From NCBI GenBank assembly GCA_964597535.1, contig CAZQYB010000008.1, forward strand, positions 1-32,606: a stretch of 32,606 bases of DNA. The letters run 5' to 3'. Position numbers and translations under genes: made by a program. How positions within the stretch are numbered: position 1 is the stretch's first letter; each line of letters opens with the position of its first letter. Below, piece by piece: positions 1 to 8,466 of this stretch. Source of the DNA: CAZQYB01 sp964597535 (GTDB taxonomy: Bacteria > Planctomycetota > Phycisphaerae > Sedimentisphaerales > Anaerobacaceae). Below the pieces are notes generated by a model, which was given only the letters and a program-made list of their open reading frames with translations, made no database searches and was not told the DNA's origin.

Positions 1-799
1 CAAAAATAATGGACATATCCTCAATCTTCCTCCAGGGCTTGGCCGGCCTTGTGGTCCGTATCGTCAAGACGTTCCTTGCGTACTCGTTTTTGTCCTTACG
101 TTGCTGAACGGATATTCTGTCAGATTCACCAGTAGGTGTATAGTGCTGCCCGGTGATTTCGTAAACGTGTTTAAAATCGGCAAAAAAAGCCAATCGCCGA
201 GTCATATCCCAGTCAATCAGGATTTTAAGATTCTCGTTATAAAGGCCGGTTTTTTGCAGCATGTCTCTGCGATGCATCAAAGACGGGTGCAGGACGTGAT
301 TAAAGTAGAGCATAAAAAACCGGTCGAAGTCGCGACTAACTTCAACAACTTTGCTTAAAACCTGTCGGCTGCCGTCCGGCATAACCTTACAATACACCTT
401 GTACAAGTCGCTGTACGCAACCAGGCAGTCGGTTTCATTTTCCAGGGCATTAACCAGTGTTTCGATGTGGTCGGGATAGAACAAATCGTCGTCGTCAAGA
501 TAGGCGATGTATTCACCCTCGGCTCTGATTAGCGCTTCGTTTAGCGAAGAGGCCTTGCCGCGGTTTTCCTTTCTGTTGATAAATACTATCCGCGAGTCAT
601 TGAACGAATTAATTATATCGCTTACATCTTCACCACCATCGTTGATTACAATAATCTGGAGATTTCTGTAACTCTGGCGCAATGCGCTGGCCAGTGCCTC
701 AGACAAATACATGGGCCGATTAAAAGTCGGGATGAGCACGCTAACCACCGGCCCAATCTTTTTTTTGTTGTTTTCCGCCATTCCAGGGCTGTTTACCAT
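1..799 (-). CDS. Family 2 glycosyltransferase (3' end outside window)
   Basis: This open frame enters from the left edge and has no stop in the window, so the C-terminus is missing; about 265 codons are visible. The translation has the GT-A fold signature of family 2 enzymes: a VSVLIPTFNRP strand-loop near the N-terminus, then VINDGG, then an acidic metal/nucleotide-sugar motif YLDDDD at about residue 100. Such enzymes move a sugar from a nucleotide-sugar donor to a protein or glycan in the cytoplasm. Two in-frame ATGs are possible, at 799 and 781; neither has a strong ribosome site. It follows the TPR-glycosyltransferase gene by about 17 bases, so the two are probably co-transcribed. Placement after flgL suggests flagellar or surface glycosylation, but the substrate cannot be read from sequence. 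Confidence 0.88.
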   Translation of the reverse strand, partial: MVNSPGMAENNKKKIGPVVSVLIPTFNRPMYLSEALASALRQSYRNLQIIVINDGGEDVSDIINSFNDSRIVFINRKENRGKASSLNEALIRAEGEYIAYLDDDDLFYPDHIETLVNALENETDCLVAYSDLYKVYCKVMPDGSRQVLSKVVEVSRDFDRFFMLYFNHVLHPSLMHRRDMLQKTGLYNENLKILIDWDMTRRLAFFADFKHVYEITGQHYTPTGESDRISVQQRKDKNEYARNVLTIRTTRPAKPWRKIEDMSIIF

Positions 800-816
800 T
801 TCTTGCTAACCAAAAA

Positions 817-2292
817 TTACCCAATCACATTGTTATCTAACAGCGTGGCGGTGGATTTCAGGGACGATTCCGGGTCCGTCGCAGCGTAGCGGTGTTGCGA
901 ATCCAGTTCAGCTTCAAGTGCTATAAGAATATCGTTAATCTTGTTCAATTGACTCTTCAGCGGGTAATTTCCCTCAACGAATCTGCGATACACCTCAGGT
1001 TCGTATTTATCGGAAAGAATCTGCTCACAGAATTCCTCAGCGATGTTAAACAGAAACTCCGTTGGAAATATCTGCTTTGCTCCCGGAAAATTATGGATAA
1101 TCGGCTTCAGTCCACAGGCCATACCTTCTAACAATCCCATCCCCTGACTTTCAATGATGCTGGTTGAGACGATGTAATGTTTATCCTCGAGCCAGGAGTT
1201 TACGTCTGCCTGCCAACCGTCAAAGAACACCACATCGCCAAGGTCAAGCGCGTTAATCATATGCTTTAGATACTGTTCAAGAGCCGAATCCTGAAATATA
1301 CCGCCGAGGAAAAGGTGATATTCGGGGTCGATGTAGTGCAGCTTTTGCATACACTGCAGTATGAAGGCGGGATTCTTCACCATCCTCAGGTTAGCCAGGA
1401 AAGCAATGTTCTTACCCCGCGGACGATTGACAAATGCAAATTTTTCAAGATTTACGCCGTTGGGGATAGCCGCCATCGACGTTTGAGTTTCAATATCCGG
1501 TACTCTGCTGATAAGGGCATCTTTGGTGAAGCTGTTGCCAACAGTGATAAGCAGGTCGATATTGGCCCAGTTAACTTGCTGGGGCCGTTGCCCGTAGGCC
1601 TCATAACGGTGGAGTCTAATAATGTTTTTGCAGACTTTAGGTAATTGCGACCCGGCTACCGCAAGGTTGGTGCACCACTCAAACCAGGAAATGTCACTCC
1701 ACCTCATCAATTCCGACATCTGGTTAATATCGCCACCTTCAAAGAACCGTACCGGGTAACGGCGCTTGGCAAACTCGGCAATTTCGTTGAGAAATGTCAT
1801 ACCATCGCCGCCACAGAAGAAAGCTATCTTGGCTCTTTTGTTGCGTATCACTTCAACCATCGGATTGAGAATTTCCTGGTCCGGCGAGATTTGCAGTGAG
1901 CGAAGTAGCATTTCGATAGCATCGGCCTTGTTATTCTGGTTGAGAGATGCGTTTGCGCTTCTGTTAAGTATGTCCGGATTCAAGATTCCCATCTGCTCCA
2001 TATCGTCAAAGAGCTTCATTGCTTCGTGTGGTCTGCCGACAGCAAGATATGCTTCGACCAAATTCCACACTATCTCAGCAGAGTCGTCCTTGAGCTTTCT
2101 TGCTCTGACAAAATGCTCGATGGCTTCATCCGAGCGACCTAAGCAATGCAGAATTGCCCCAATATCATTCAGGGCTTGTGCGTCTTCGGGCGCTGTGCGA
2201 AGATGTTCCTGAATATACCCAAGCGATTCCTGATACTGGCCGGCTTCGGCTAATTCCAAACCTCTCTGGTAAAAATTCGAATTTATCTCCAT
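817..2292 (-). CDS. TPR-domain glycosyltransferase (GT4-like), 491 aa
   Basis: Residues 1-135 form tetratricopeptide helices (for example ALNDIGAILHCLGRSDEAIEH), followed from about residue 152 by a GT-B type glycosyltransferase region. The C-terminal half carries an EX7E motif (E381 and E389 in ESQGMGLLEGMACG), typical of retaining GT4-type enzymes, preceded by IPNGVNLEKF. The start is an ATG with GGGAG upstream. TPR-GT fusions often glycosylate proteins, with the TPR recognising the acceptor. The position directly downstream of flgK-flgL suggests flagellin or hook-associated protein glycosylation, but no flagellin gene is in the window. A possible sigma-54 site lies about 100 bases upstream. 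The family assignment is firm; the acceptor is unknown. Confidence 0.82.
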   Translation of the reverse strand: MEINSNFYQRGLELAEAGQYQESLGYIQEHLRTAPEDAQALNDIGAILHCLGRSDEAIEHFVRARKLKDDSAEIVWNLVEAYLAVGRPHEAMKLFDDMEQMGILNPDILNRSANASLNQNNKADAIEMLLRSLQISPDQEILNPMVEVIRNKRAKIAFFCGGDGMTFLNEIAEFAKRRYPVRFFEGGDINQMSELMRWSDISWFEWCTNLAVAGSQLPKVCKNIIRLHRYEAYGQRPQQVNWANIDLLITVGNSFTKDALISRVPDIETQTSMAAIPNGVNLEKFAFVNRPRGKNIAFLANLRMVKNPAFILQCMQKLHYIDPEYHLFLGGIFQDSALEQYLKHMINALDLGDVVFFDGWQADVNSWLEDKHYIVSTSIIESQGMGLLEGMACGLKPIIHNFPGAKQIFPTEFLFNIAEEFCEQILSDKYEPEVYRRFVEGNYPLKSQLNKINDILIALEAELDSQHRYAATDPESSLKSTATLLDNNVIG

Positions 2293-2390
2293 TGTTTTAC
2301 TCCCTGTTTACTTCACAGTCCCGCTTCAGCGGATTCCCTTTACAAACCTACCACCAAACATCTGGGTAGGCATAGGGCAGCTATTGTGTG

Positions 2391-2406
2391 TGCAAATTCT
2401 ATGCCG
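2391..2406 (-). promoter_or_regulatory. Possible sigma-54 (-24/-12) promoter
   Basis: Read on the minus strand the site is CGGCATAGAATTTGCA. It has GG and GC exactly ten bases apart and TTTGCA at -12, but the first T and the CAC part of the -24 box are degenerate. It lies in the 245-base gap between flgL and the TPR-glycosyltransferase gene, about 100 bases upstream of that gene's start. It would give the glycosyltransferases their own flagellar-regulon promoter. Weaker than the other two sigma-54 sites in the window. Confidence 0.42.
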
Positions 2407-2536
2407 TTAACCGAAACAAGCCCTAATTCGTCAGGATTCGCGCTTTTACGGAACTAATCGTAAACCTTGTATAAATGTCGAACATATATCCTGTTCAAAC
2501 AGTTATCTTTCAACGTTTTACCTTTGGCGTTAGTGG

Positions 2537-3730
2537 CTATTCGATGAAATCCAGCAGCGACATAGACATAATTTTCCCAGCTATTGATAACGACATTTGG
2601 TACAGGACACCACGGCGAGAGATGTCTATAGCAATCTGTGCAATGTCGGCTTCCTGCAAACGTGTTATCTCATCGTCGGCGTTATACTTTATATTCTCAA
2701 TGCTATCTTTAAGGTCCTCCAAAAAACCGATTTTTGACCCTATGGAAACAGAGTTTTGTATCAGAAGATTATTTATCTCATCCAGCGAATCCAGGGAGTG
2801 GTCTCGCAGTTCTTCCAATTGTGCATCAGGCAGCCCTCTCTCATTCTTCAATAGGTCCCGAATAGTAATAAGTGTGCTAAATATATCATAAGTTCCAGGT
2901 ACACTTACCAGTTCGACCCCGGTGCTGTTTATTCCGGTGGTATCAACATACAAAACCTCGCCCGTTTCCGAGTTGGTTACCATTGTGTTAGCGTCACCCG
3001 GCGGAACAGCCACGTCCACATAGCTACTCCCATCATCAATCGACAACCTGTACGTACCAGCAACGGGCTCGGTTATCTCAAGCCAGACATACCCGTTAAC
3101 ACTCGATGTACCCGTTCCGGCTTCGGCTCCGGTATCACCAAGAAAGACCGGCTCATCGCGGCTGCTCAAATGAAAAAGATTATCACCCACGTAAAAGGCA
3201 CTGGCTTGTACTCCGGGGGTCACCTGAACGTTTCGGTCATCAAAGCTGCCCTGGTAAGTTACACTGGTAATTTCTCCATCAGTTCGTTCCACAGCATACG
3301 GCGCCGAAGCCGTGTCGCCTCCACCAAAAAGGTATTGACCCGTATGTTTGGTATTGGCCAGCGAGACCAACTGCTCTAAAATATCGTTGATTCCTTCCGC
3401 AGTCCTTTTTCTTCCTTCTTCATCGTAGGTGCCGCTGAGAATTTGACTTAAACGCGTTTTCACTTCGGCAAAAGTCGGTATCATATTCTCAATCACGGTA
3501 GAGGAAATTCCCAGCGTGCTAACGACTTCCGAGAGGTTGTCCATATAATTTCCCAGGGACCTCGCCTGAGAGTCGAGTCCCAAAACCCGGTACCCGGCGG
3601 ATGGGTCATCGGAGGGCCGATTTATCCGCGAGCCGGTCGATGCCTGTTCCTGCAGGCGAGCCAGCGCCTCACTGTGCAAATGCAAAGCAAAGCTAACATT
3701 GTTATAAATATTACTCAGTGTTCCACTCAT
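2537..3730 (-). CDS. flgL: Flagellar hook-associated protein 3 (hook-filament junction)
   Basis: FlgL joins the hook to the filament and is exported by the flagellar type III system. The 397-residue protein starts MSGTLSNIYNNVSF and has the flagellin/FlgL N-terminal coiled coil with STGSRINRPSDDPS, the classic D0/D1 motif around residue 35. The C-terminus repeats the family pattern, with the amphipathic helix ending in IAGKIMSMSLLDFIE. The middle (about residues 150-270) is the variable domain. I chose the ATG at 3730 because AGGGG lies seven bases upstream; a TTG one codon earlier is possible. It follows flgK by 28 bases in the same operon. Length is in the usual FlgL range. Confidence 0.95.
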   Translation of the reverse strand: MSGTLSNIYNNVSFALHLHSEALARLQEQASTGSRINRPSDDPSAGYRVLGLDSQARSLGNYMDNLSEVVSTLGISSTVIENMIPTFAEVKTRLSQILSGTYDEEGRKRTAEGINDILEQLVSLANTKHTGQYLFGGGDTASAPYAVERTDGEITSVTYQGSFDDRNVQVTPGVQASAFYVGDNLFHLSSRDEPVFLGDTGAEAGTGTSSVNGYVWLEITEPVAGTYRLSIDDGSSYVDVAVPPGDANTMVTNSETGEVLYVDTTGINSTGVELVSVPGTYDIFSTLITIRDLLKNERGLPDAQLEELRDHSLDSLDEINNLLIQNSVSIGSKIGFLEDLKDSIENIKYNADDEITRLQEADIAQIAIDISRRGVLYQMSLSIAGKIMSMSLLDFIE

Positions 3731-3758
3731 CAAGAGCCCCTATAATAAATTCAGCGTT

Positions 3759-5747
3759 TTACACTATTTCCATAATGGTTGATAACGAGGATTGGACTGT
3801 GCTCAAATATTTAGCCATTGCCTGAAACATTTGTCCGAAGACCAATAGTTTGGCAGCTTCATCGTTGATGTTGACACCGCTAATGTCACTTTGCTGGTTG
3901 GCAAGGTTTTGGACCATAATCTCGGCATTGTCCTCCTGCATTTGCTTAATGGAGAGTTGTTGACCGATATCGGTAACCAGCCGATGATAAAACTCTCCGG
4001 GTGTCATAGCGCCCAGACTGCTTAAGGTTTGGTCTCTCAAGCCCGCCATCCGCAGGGCATTGGTGTTGTCGGTCATTTCCGCGCCCAAGGCCGTTGCTAT
4101 CCGCCCGGGCGCAGCGGCAATATCCGAACAAACTGCCATATCCATGGCGCTGCTGCCGGAAAAAAAGGTGTTGACCCCAACTGCTGCAAGTACTCCCGAA
4201 GTATCGGTATCAGCCCACCCTTTGATCTGAAAATTGTCCCCAACATTCAGGTCCCCCGCCATTTGGCCACTGGCTATACTTAAAGAAATGTACAGCCCGT
4301 CACCTAAATCCAATTTATCGCTGGCTGCATAGCCAAGACCCACATTGAGTTCTTTTATCAACGTTCCATCTTTACTAATTTCCAATTTCAATCCATCGGT
4401 CACCCCTATCTGGCCACTAACACCCGCAACAGCACAGGTAAACGTCGAATTTGTTGTGCCTGTATATATGCCGGAGACGGCTATATCAGGGGGGGGTGTG
4501 CCTGTTAGAGTTTTTGGGGTAGGCTCAGGCTCCGGCAAAACGGCAGGCAGGAAATCAAATTCATAATTTGTCTCGGCTTGAATATGCAGCTTCGAAGAAG
4601 CCACAGAAGCAGTTAAGCCGGTAATGGCTGTAATATCCGTGGCTATGCTGGTCAACGAATCTGTAGATGCATCAATATCAATTGCGTGGCGTGTTATTTC
4701 TCCGGTGCTCGTATTGGTAACTCTTATATACATTGTGCCGTCGGTTACAGGTGGGTCGAAGTCAGCTAAATCTTCGCTTATCATTAACCAGCCGGTCAGT
4801 TCGGTAAACGAGCCCTCCGAACCTACTCCCTGAAAATGGTATTGATTTATCTGTTGTATTATTGCATTTGCTAAATCGTCCAAATGGTCATGAATATCGG
4901 GAATAAGTTCGTTTCTCAAAGAAAATAATCCGCCAAGCTGGCCGCCTTGCGCATCCGTGTTATAATTAGATGCGCCGGCGACGGTAATAGCCAGGCAATT
5001 GTTCTCATTTAAACCCACCTCCAATTCAGTAACAGAGGAACCTGACACTACAGGTATTCCCCCTATGCTGACATCAACAACTCCGTATTCGCGGGCCTGG
5101 GTTTCTACACCAATTAGTTCAGACAGTTCTTTTATACACTGGTCCCTTTGGTCACACAAATTGTTGGCCTGTCCTCCACTTACTTCCACATTTTCTATTT
5201 TGTCATTAAGTACGGCGATCTGGTTTGTCAGCGCGTTAATCTGCCCGATGCTATTTTCTGCTTCCAATGTAATCCGGGTTTCCATCCTGGTTAGGAATTC
5301 ACTTAATGTTCTAAATTGTCCGGCCATTGTCTCGGCATCTGTTACAACCTGCCTTTGCCAAATCGGTTCTGTGGGATGAGCACTGAGCTCTTGTAACGAG
5401 TTGAAAAATCCGTCTATCGCTGCGCTCAAACTGCTGTTGCCCGTAAGCTCTCCGAAAGCGGTTTCGACGGTACGCAGAGACTCAAGCTCCCGCGAAGTCT
5501 GTGCCAATGACGATTGCTGGCAGAGAATCTCCTGCTCCAAAAAATTGTTAATCTCTCGAGTAACGTTGGCGAATTCTACACCACCCCCAAGCAAAATCGA
5601 ACCTATCTGCCTCGCGTATGCAGGATTCAGATTTATTCTCTGACGGTGGTAGCCGGGAGTAGCCGCATTGGCGACATTATTGCCGATTATGTCAATGGCC
5701 TTCTGTGCTGCATTAAGGCCGCTAACCCCTATGGAGAAACTGTCCAT
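3759..5747 (-). CDS. flgK: Flagellar hook-associated protein 1
   Basis: FlgK is the first junction protein on the hook tip, with FlgL. The 662-residue protein begins with the axial-protein motif (GVSGLNAAQKAIDIIGNNVANAATPGYHR shortened here; key part IGNNVANAATPGYHRQR at residues 22-38) and ends with the heptad-rich C-terminal helix that includes NLANQQSDISGVNINDEAA. Both ends form the D0 coiled coil; residues about 320-520 are a variable insert. The order flgN-flgK-flgL is standard, so the upstream FlgN-like protein is its probable export chaperone. Length is at the long end of the family because of the insert. Confidence 0.96.
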   Translation of the reverse strand: MDSFSIGVSGLNAAQKAIDIIGNNVANAATPGYHRQRINLNPAYARQIGSILLGGGVEFANVTREINNFLEQEILCQQSSLAQTSRELESLRTVETAFGELTGNSSLSAAIDGFFNSLQELSAHPTEPIWQRQVVTDAETMAGQFRTLSEFLTRMETRITLEAENSIGQINALTNQIAVLNDKIENVEVSGGQANNLCDQRDQCIKELSELIGVETQAREYGVVDVSIGGIPVVSGSSVTELEVGLNENNCLAITVAGASNYNTDAQGGQLGGLFSLRNELIPDIHDHLDDLANAIIQQINQYHFQGVGSEGSFTELTGWLMISEDLADFDPPVTDGTMYIRVTNTSTGEITRHAIDIDASTDSLTSIATDITAITGLTASVASSKLHIQAETNYEFDFLPAVLPEPEPTPKTLTGTPPPDIAVSGIYTGTTNSTFTCAVAGVSGQIGVTDGLKLEISKDGTLIKELNVGLGYAASDKLDLGDGLYISLSIASGQMAGDLNVGDNFQIKGWADTDTSGVLAAVGVNTFFSGSSAMDMAVCSDIAAAPGRIATALGAEMTDNTNALRMAGLRDQTLSSLGAMTPGEFYHRLVTDIGQQLSIKQMQEDNAEIMVQNLANQQSDISGVNINDEAAKLLVFGQMFQAMAKYLSTVQSSLSTIMEIV

Positions 5748-5775
5748 TTGCTAACTCCGTTCAGAACACGGTTTT

Positions 5776-6297
5776 TCAAAACTGTAAATTCACAAAAGCC
5801 TCTGTCACCCCTTGTTTAGTAGAGCCCCTGGAATTGTAGTAAACTATTTCCATCTCCCCGAGGTCAAAGACGCTCTGCAAAAGTTGGCGGTTAAATCTGG
5901 CACAATTCGACAGGAGCATTGCCGTACTTAAATGTTCTTTCTTAAGCTCCTTAGTCAATGCTCTTAACTTTAGCTTCTTTGTGGTTACTTGAGCTTTTTT
6001 TTCTTCCGGCAGAACAGTCTCCAATCTGGATAGAGTCATTTGCTTGAGGTTACAGTCCAGGGCATCTGCCAATTCTTTTCGTATAGACTCCCGTTTCAAT
6101 TCGTGGCTTCTGTAACTATCTGATTCGGTCTGGATGCTCTCGAGCAGTTTACCCAAATCGGTCTCGTTGTGCTTGATAAGTAAACTGCGCAGTTCGTTCA
6201 ACCGTAACAAACTCTCCTGTATATGTTGAATATCTTTGTCGAGAACAACCAGCAACTCGCCGATTTTATCTTCTATTTCAACCGTCACTGCTTTCAT
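5776..6297 (-). CDS. flgN: FlgN-like flagellar export chaperone
   Basis: A 173-residue, almost entirely helical protein, with leucine-spaced coiled-coil segments at about residues 20-60 and 90-150. FlgN binds the C-terminal helices of FlgK and FlgL in the cytoplasm and delivers them to the export gate. FlgN sequences diverge strongly, so the call rests on helical character, length, and the position directly upstream of flgK and 6 bases after flgJ. The pattern DKDIQHIQESLLRLNELRSL near the N-terminus resembles the FlgN family. The precise name is probable rather than certain. Confidence 0.72.
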   Translation of the reverse strand: MKAVTVEIEDKIGELLVVLDKDIQHIQESLLRLNELRSLLIKHNETDLGKLLESIQTESDSYRSHELKRESIRKELADALDCNLKQMTLSRLETVLPEEKKAQVTTKKLKLRALTKELKKEHLSTAMLLSNCARFNRQLLQSVFDLGEMEIVYYNSRGSTKQGVTEAFVNLQF

Positions 6298-6303
6298 ACA
6301 TTT

Positions 6304-6639
6304 TTATCCAAATGTTTCTGTCGTTGTTTTTGCCTGGCCTAAATCGGTTAAAAATTGGTATATGTCCTTCCACAGTCCAAGGCCGTTATTGTTTGCAATA
6401 TGCTGGGACAGGTATAAAGAGAAAATTCCTTGAATTTGTTTGGAAGCCCCATCCTTTTCAAAACCCCATTCCCCAATAGTATTTTCCATTTCATCCAGCA
6501 ATTTATTGATGAAAACCGACTCGAAATCTTTGGCTACCTGCTTTTTTTTCTCATCTGAAATGCCGTCGATTTTAGTGAGATTCTCCAGCGGTACCGGTGG
6601 TGAGACTGCTTTGGTTAATATCAGTTTTGCGCTATCCAT
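6304..6639 (-). CDS. flgJ: Rod-binding protein, FlgJ N-terminal domain only
   Basis: At 111 residues this matches only the rod-binding (rod-cap) domain of FlgJ. The core motif is VAKDFESVFINKLLDEMENT at about residues 34-53, followed by a Gly/Phe-rich loop and a helix ending near QYLSQ-like IFSLYLSQHIANNNGLG. The muramidase domain of enteric FlgJ is absent, as in many non-enteric bacteria, so peptidoglycan must be opened by another enzyme not seen here. The start has TAGGAG seven bases upstream. It sits between flgI and flgN, the usual order. Confidence 0.9.
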   Translation of the reverse strand: MDSAKLILTKAVSPPVPLENLTKIDGISDEKKKQVAKDFESVFINKLLDEMENTIGEWGFEKDGASKQIQGIFSLYLSQHIANNNGLGLWKDIYQFLTDLGQAKTTTETFG

Positions 6640-6649
6640 CAGATTACTC

Positions 6650-7756
6650 CTACATTATTTCCAGTTTGGCTTGAAGGGCACCGGCCTTTTTCAAGGCGTT
6701 AAATATCGCTATCAGGTCTCTCGGTGTTGCTCCTATGGCATTGAGGGCCTTGGCCAAATCTGAGACTGTAATTACTCTCGACACTGGAATTAGATATCCT
6801 TCTTCTTCTTCGACCCCTATCATTGTTTCGGGAACAACCTTCGTCTCCCCAGCATCGGATAAAGGTGCAATTGGCTGAGAAACCCTTGCAGTCTCTCTGA
6901 TTTTTACAACGAGGCTGCCCTGGGAAATAGCTACTTCTGATATCCCGACGTTTTCTCCTACAACAATCGTGCCGGTACGCTCGTTAATCACGATTACCGC
7001 AGGAACATCAACCTTTACTTTGGGCTTCGTAATATCATCAATAAATCCTGCTATACCTGTTTGATTAATTTGAGCGGGCACTTTGACTTTGATAGTGCCG
7101 GCATCAACCACTATCGCACTGTTTTGATAAATCTGATTGATGGCGTTACCGATTCGCTCCGCCGTTGAAAAATCGCTGTTTCTAAGATTAAGCGTCACAA
7201 ACCTTTGGCCTGCGATGTGTTTGACGAAGGTGGCTATCTCCGTTTTTTCCACGGTCGCACCGCCGGGTATTCGACCGACTGTCTGATGGTTTTTTGTAAC
7301 GGAGCCCTCCTTTCCCGATGCTGCCCAACCGCCAATAGAGACCCCTCCCTGGGCAACAGCATATACCTGGCCATCAAGACCTTGTAAGGGAGTGGGCAAA
7401 AGCATTCCACCCTGAAGACTTTTGGCATCCCCTACGGCGGAGACGTCAACATCGATGAGCGAGCCTTCACGGGCAAAAGGACCCAACTCGGCTGTCACCA
7501 CAACAAGGGCAATACTGCCACCGGTTATATCATCGGGAGAGACAACTACTCCTGAATCCCTCAGTATATTTGCCAGCATTTGCTGTGACGGCAGGGCCTT
7601 ATCACCGCTATTAGCCAGGCCTACGACCAACCCAAAACCCCTAAGTGGATTGCCGCGAACACCCTGGATATCGACAATATCCTTTATTCGCTCGCATCGA
7701 CCAATCTCAACCATACTTAGCAGGATTGCAAACAAAATTATCAAACGAGATTTCAT
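6650..7756 (-). CDS. flgI: Flagellar P-ring protein
   Basis: FlgI polymerises around the distal rod in the periplasm as the P-ring bushing. The 368-residue protein has a signal peptide (about residues 1-21, ending near GRC) followed by the family hallmark RIKDIVDIQGVRGNPLRGFG and GLVVGLANSGDK. Conserved blocks continue to the C-terminus (SDLAKALNAIGATPRDLIAI). Length is the normal size for FlgI. The gene follows flgH after an 80-base spacer containing a perfect hairpin. Its presence implies a peptidoglycan layer and diderm envelope. Confidence 0.97.
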   Translation of the reverse strand: MKSRLIILFAILLSMVEIGRCERIKDIVDIQGVRGNPLRGFGLVVGLANSGDKALPSQQMLANILRDSGVVVSPDDITGGSIALVVVTAELGPFAREGSLIDVDVSAVGDAKSLQGGMLLPTPLQGLDGQVYAVAQGGVSIGGWAASGKEGSVTKNHQTVGRIPGGATVEKTEIATFVKHIAGQRFVTLNLRNSDFSTAERIGNAINQIYQNSAIVVDAGTIKVKVPAQINQTGIAGFIDDITKPKVKVDVPAVIVINERTGTIVVGENVGISEVAISQGSLVVKIRETARVSQPIAPLSDAGETKVVPETMIGVEEEEGYLIPVSRVITVSDLAKALNAIGATPRDLIAIFNALKKAGALQAKLEIM

Positions 7757-7813
7757 AAGTTACCACTTTCAAAAATAGGTATCTGTTTTATCGCTATTTT
7801 CCCAGACTTTAGA

Positions 7814-7831
7814 TACCTGCTTTCGCAGGTA
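7814..7831. repeat. Hairpin with GAAA loop between flgH and flgI
   Basis: The spacer between flgH and flgI holds TACCTGC-TTTC-GCAGGTA, a perfect 7-base-pair inverted repeat. In the operon transcript (minus strand) the loop is GAAA, a stable GNRA tetraloop. No T-run follows in the transcript direction, so it is unlikely to be a strong terminator; it may be an intercistronic stability or processing element or a REP-like dispersed palindrome. Confidence 0.7.
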
Positions 7832-7836
7832 CGGGC

Positions 7837-8454
7837 TTAAAACGGCCAAATAATGTCAAATATGCTACCGAGCCAACCCGGATTAGTGTATGGTGCGGCA
7901 ACACCTGAATTCTTAGTAACAATGCGAAAATCTGCAACTCGTTCACTCCTGACCGTATTACCAAAGGCAATATCGCTTGGCCTGACTATGCCGCTTACCT
8001 CAATGATTTGTATGTCACCTGCGATATTACGGTTGCGAGTTCCCATAACCACAAGGTTGCGATTCGGCAGGATATCCACAACAATCACGGTAACGTAATC
8101 GGTAAAGCTTCGCTCGTCCTTGTAGTCGGCTTTGCTTTTCAACTCATTACTGGATTCAGCCTCCATAGCGAAACCGGGCATGCTGGGTAAAATATGGTCA
8201 ATATTGAGTTTGCCGTTAAAGCTGGTTGACCGATTCGTATCCTTTTTAAGGTCTCTTTTTGCCTTGTTGTCAACCTTGCTATTTTCGGCAATTATGATGG
8301 TTAGGACATCACCTATGTTCCGGGCCACATCATCAGCATATAAATCTTTCATATTCTTGCCCCTCCTGGCCCAGATGGAACCTGCCTGTAAGCAGGTAGT
8401 CGAGCAGAGCACAAAAACTATTAAAACAATCACTGAAACTTTTCTGTTGTCCAT
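7837..8454 (-). CDS. flgH: Flagellar L-ring protein
   Basis: FlgH forms the outer-membrane ring around the rod. The 205-residue protein has a hydrophobic signal segment (residues about 6-22) and then SIWARRGKNMKDLYADDVARNIGDVLTI and IIAENSKVDNKAKRD, matching family blocks. The C-terminal half (VIVVDILPNRNLVVMGTRN, then VSGIVRPSDI) is well conserved. Most FlgH proteins are lipoproteins; here no normal lipobox precedes a cysteine, and cleavage after LQA by signal peptidase I looks more likely. The start has AAGGAG upstream. It lies 12 bases after flgA. Confidence 0.95.
   Translation of the reverse strand: MDNRKVSVIVLIVFVLCSTTCLQAGSIWARRGKNMKDLYADDVARNIGDVLTIIIAENSKVDNKAKRDLKKDTNRSTSFNGKLNIDHILPSMPGFAMEAESSNELKSKADYKDERSFTDYVTVIVVDILPNRNLVVMGTRNRNIAGDIQIIEVSGIVRPSDIAFGNTVRSERVADFRIVTKNSGVAAPYTNPGWLGSIFDIIWPF
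8380..8397. repeat. Inverted repeat in the flgH signal-peptide region
   Basis: ACCTGC-CTGTAA-GCAGGT forms a 6-base-pair stem with a 6-base loop inside the flgH signal-peptide codons (encoding CLQAGS on the minus strand). The arms are the same sequence as the hairpin just downstream of flgH, about 560 bases away. It may be coincidence or a second copy of the same palindrome. Confidence 0.45.
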
Positions 8455-8466
8455 TTTTTCTCCTTA

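Noticed and set aside
2293..2536. A csrA or fliW gene in the gap after flgL
   Set aside because: No minus- or plus-strand frame of adequate length with matching motifs exists there.
5897..5912. TGGCACAATTCGACAG as a sigma-54 promoter within flgN
   Set aside because: The -12 GC is missing and the site is inside a coding region in the wrong orientation for the operon.
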